Source of the DNA: Chionis minor
Taxonomy: Eukaryota > Chordata > Aves > Charadriiformes > Chionididae
Direction: 5' to 3'
Length of the DNA stretch: 64,000 nucleotides
Assembly: GCA_013398295.1 (NCBI GenBank)
Contig: VZSF01007805.1
Span: 1,066,752 to 1,130,751, forward strand
Position numbers and translations under genes: made by a program. Numbering within the stretch: position 1 is the first letter of the stretch; every line of letters starts with the position of its first letter. The notes under the pieces were generated by a model. That model was not told the DNA's origin, ran no database searches, and worked only from the letters and a program-made list of their open reading frames with translations. Shown piece by piece: positions 60,736-64,000 of the stretch.

Positions 60736-63700
60736 TAATCCTTATGGAAATAAATGAAAAAATCTCCTGGGCTCTGGTTTGCCTGTTCAGTGTTGTCAAT
60801 AGGAAGCTTCTCTTTACAAAAGCAATAAATGTATAAGCACCTTCTACTCTGTACTTGCTTCTCTCTTTACCTGCCTAATTTTTGTCTTTGTGCATTTACA
60901 GGAACTCTCAGCTATATTTTTGCACTTAAGGCATCTTCCTGACACTTGCTGTACCGCTCCTGCTGCCTTTGTTTCGCTTTGAAGGGTCATCAGCCCATAC
61001 AAGCAGAAACCTGTGACTATCCTGGTATTAAAGACAGCATGGAGCTCAGTGTGTTCAAATTCCTTTCCCTGACCACAACCCTCTTTTCAGCGGCAAAGTC
61101 TGCCAACCAGCTTGGACGCCCCGCTCTTCCACGCCAAAGCAAGCTGCTTATTTAGCCAAACATATCTGCTTTACCTGGAAAAGGGCTGCTTGAGCGAGGC
61201 TCCTGCCTGCAGTGGGAGAGATCCCCAGGCTGCTGGTGGCTGGGGCAGCACGGGGCTGCCAGGGCGCGTTGCCGAAATGGTGAACAGATTCAGCATGCTG
61301 CCGCTTTTCATCGCTTTGGGTCTGCACCGGGTCTGCAAGGACTGTGGCCTTCTTTCCTGGGAGTCGTGTGGGGTCAGAGCACTTGCTTGATGCCTGGATG
61401 GAGCCTGGTGGGTCTCCCACCAAGTGCCACTGAGTCATCCCCTGCCTCAAGAGAGAGCTGGAGGACAAGTCCTACTGAAAAGGCAGGAAAGAAAGGTGGC
61501 CAAGATGTCTGTAGTTTTAAATGGGGTTTCGTTCAGTTGCGTACCAAGTGAGTGGTGGCTTGAGGCAGCTAAAGTAGAAAGGACAATAGTGTCGGCTGTC
61601 TTCTGCTATGAATGTTGATGTCTCAGGGAAGAGATGATGAAAAACAGTCCAAAATGTGAGATCTGAGTAGATGCAATGGATAAATTGCCATAAAATAGAG
61701 TGGAAAGTTTTTCAGACCCCTGGAGACAAAGTTTGTGCCAGAGATCCAAAGGGACTTGTCAGAGTAATGACATTAAGATGAGGCTAGGATGCTACGGGCG
61801 GGCTGTCCCCATCTCTTGGGACCAGCCCCTGTTACTCACGAGGGGTTTCACTTTGGTGTCCAGTGTGTCACAGGAAAAGCTCTGGTCATGATTCAGGGTT
61901 GTAGCCAAAACAGAAGGGTCTGTAACTTATCCTCTGTCACTTCGTGCCCTTGTATGGGACTAATCCCAGCACTGTTTTTCCTGGGTGGTTTTTTTAATAG
62001 TATCTCATAAAGGATTTGCTGAATTCTGGTTTTGTGTAGGAAGATATCCACATGGAGAGCACAGGAAAACTCTTCTAAAGCTAAATCTGAAGCTTGGAGT
62101 GAAGCTGGTCAATGAAGGCAGGAGTTTGGCTGTAGAAACACAATCAATCTTGTCTCTGTTACGGCAGTCTGCTCCTCAACTGGGCTTTGGAGGGTGATAA
62201 AGATAGTATAGCAGTGTGTTAGGATGGATGTTTGTGCTCTGTTGTGCTGCTTCCTCCTATTCCCCTCTGACTCATGGTTTGCACAGATCTCTAAATATTT
62301 TAAATGCCAGTGGGCCCTGTAGCAGTAGGTGTGAGATTAAGCTCATCTTTTAATTGGCATGACTTTGGATAGACTACCCCCATTAGTGTCCTCCAGACTA
62401 TTCCCTTTCCCATTTCAGAGTACAGAAACGGAAGAACTTGTCCCTTATTTAGACAAACTGATGGATTTTAGCAGTTTCCCTTGAAAGGTACTATTATTCT
62501 AATTATGTGAAAATAATCACTGAAAAGTCTCAGTTGTTATAAAATTGAGATGTTGCAGTTCAATTGTATTTCCAGACTCGGGCGAGCTGCTGGAATGCAT
62601 GCCGTTTAACTTTCCTCTATGATATAATAGTTTAAAAGAGATCAGGGTACATTTTACCATAGTGTCTAGCAATGTGAGTTTATTCAGACTTTTGGCAGGC
62701 AGTTCTGCACACTCTTGCTAAAACTGTGAATCATCCATTGTTGGCTGATTGCACTCTAGTTGCTAAGAGATCTGTCAAGTGCATACTGAGGCTTAATTCT
62801 ACATTTGCTCTAAGAAGGGCTAAATGTATTAAATTGGAACATGTCACATCCTTCCTAAACAAGTAATTAAGGCACTGCTATGAGCCTGTCTGATGGAGAG
62901 AAGAGAAGGAGCCGGCAACAGCTGGAAGATTTAACTTGAGTTGAGGTTGGTCTCCTCTGTCTGGGAACACTAGACTTACTGCATGTTGAATTTTCACAGC
63001 CTGATGCATAGTGGAAATAGAAAGGGGAGGGAGGCATTAAAAAAATAGAATTTGCAAAAGGACTTGTTTTTTAGTGTCCTTATATAAACCTCTTAAAATG
63101 ATCTAATGCTGTTTCACAAAGTGTAATTTTTAGTAATGGAAAGACAATACGTCAGTGTTCCCCAAGCCGCCTTGCCCCCCGCCCCCTCCCAAGTGAACTC
63201 TGCCGTTCACACTGCTCCTTCCCAGTTACCCCATTGCTCAGATGTGCTGGATACGTATCGCAGATGCTGTGTGCTTTCATTCAATATCATACCGTTTAAA
63301 GTTCCTGTTTGCTAAGTACACCAGCAGAAGTGGTGAGTAAGTGGTACTCTAAGGTATCTTTAACCACCTTGTCTGTCCTAAATAGCCACAAGCTTTTTCA
63401 GGGAGGCCTTTTACTACCCGCAAAGAGAAAATTGATCCATTTGTCAGTAGTAAACCAAGTACGTCATCTGTTTCTGTGAGCATACTCCTGCCTGTGTGGG
63501 GATGTGTGGCAGCAATTTAAAAAAAAAAAGAAAAAAACAACAAAAAACTTCTTTAGTCAAGCTTTTCAGACTCATCTGTTCCTAAAATTACATCATTTGC
63601 ACTGGCATTAGCCACTGTCTGAAAAGTGCCTTAGTTTCTCACCAGGCTCTGTATCTTCTTCCCCTTCACTGAACAAAGAGGAAAAGTTGTGAAGTTGCCA

Positions 63701-64000
63701 TTTGTCCATCAGTGTTTTCCAGTGCCTGGACTAGCAGTAGGCTCCTGGGTTCAGCCTTTTGCCCATCATCTTCTCCCAGACCTACTCTATCTGCTTTGGG
63801 GGTGGACTACTCGCTGCTGAACCATGGGTGCCCTCTGCTTCGACTGCAAAGAAGGGAAGGAGTTTAACACAATCCTTGTTATCTAAATAATAAATTATCT
63901 TCCATTTAAAAATAAAAATACTATCCCTTCATCAGCCATGGGTCCTGGTTTGGATTCAGCTTTTGGGTGCTGTATTTTGTCTCAGCTTGTTACTGAATTT
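60736..64000. other. Non-coding stretch to window end
   Basis: No gene or repeat I can support. Two acceptor-bounded open segments (62040-62197 and 63242-63332) are discussed as weak candidate exons. An A-rich run lies at 63518-63545. Confidence 0.5.

Noticed and set aside
38288..64000. Identification of the 38-kb gene as an H2A.Z-type replacement histone from M-A-G plus the triple CCAAT promoter
   Set aside because: No exon encoding the conserved histone-fold sequence was found in the 25 kb downstream, and M-A-G is too short to identify a gene.
1..64000. A novel gene cluster or defence-like system
   Set aside because: The window has no clustered coding genes at all; its content fits ordinary vertebrate non-coding DNA around one promoter.

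Overview
This window reads as vertebrate nuclear DNA, most likely from a bird. It is repeat-poor. The interspersed repeats I recognise are 5'-truncated CR1 LINE fragments plus one clear and one doubtful MIR-type SINE relic. It has two CpG islands and no long spliced-gene ORFs. I recognise no complete protein gene, no tRNA, rRNA or snRNA gene, and no operon or CRISPR structure. Nearly all ATG-to-stop stretches here are what chance and GC-rich sequence would give, and I have not listed them.

Layout. Bases 1-640 are the right part of a CpG island with a (GGGAY)n pentamer array and a CCT-rich pyrimidine tract. From 640 to about 37.5 kb is a long non-coding stretch, intronic or intergenic. It holds a MIR relic (8.5 kb), GC-rich CpG-containing blocks (11.5-14.8 and 19.7-20.3 kb), two poly-A runs interrupted by N (16.05 and 25.3 kb), a degraded sense CR1 (30.9-31.6 kb), an antisense CR1 tail (35 kb) and a doubtful second MIR relic (36.1 kb). 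Between 28.5 and 30.2 kb it is AT-rich and free of ORFs.

The main landmark is the CpG island at 37.6-38.96 kb. It contains three same-strand CCAAT boxes, a TATA-like TTTATC, a pyrimidine (TCCC)n tract where transcription would start, and an ATG at 38288 that runs into a 211-base assembly gap. This is best read as a + strand RNA polymerase II promoter with its first coding exon mostly hidden in the gap. I cannot name the gene. A second GTAAG-type splice donor lies upstream of the CCAAT boxes.

From 39 to 60 kb the composition changes. CpG is scarcer than on the left, and hand-counted lines lean towards G and T on the + strand. Both fit the body of a + strand gene transcribed in the germline, but this is inference. 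The stretch contains two sense CR1 fragments (41.5-42.1 and 50.4-51.0 kb), one of an old amniote-type subfamily. It also has a near-perfect short hairpin at 39.58 kb and an unexplained ORF-rich GC block at 46.6-47.2 kb. CpG recovers at 60.1-60.7 kb.

A few splice-bounded open segments are given as low-confidence candidate exons. Decoys of this kind are common in 64 kb, so each needs transcript or conservation evidence.
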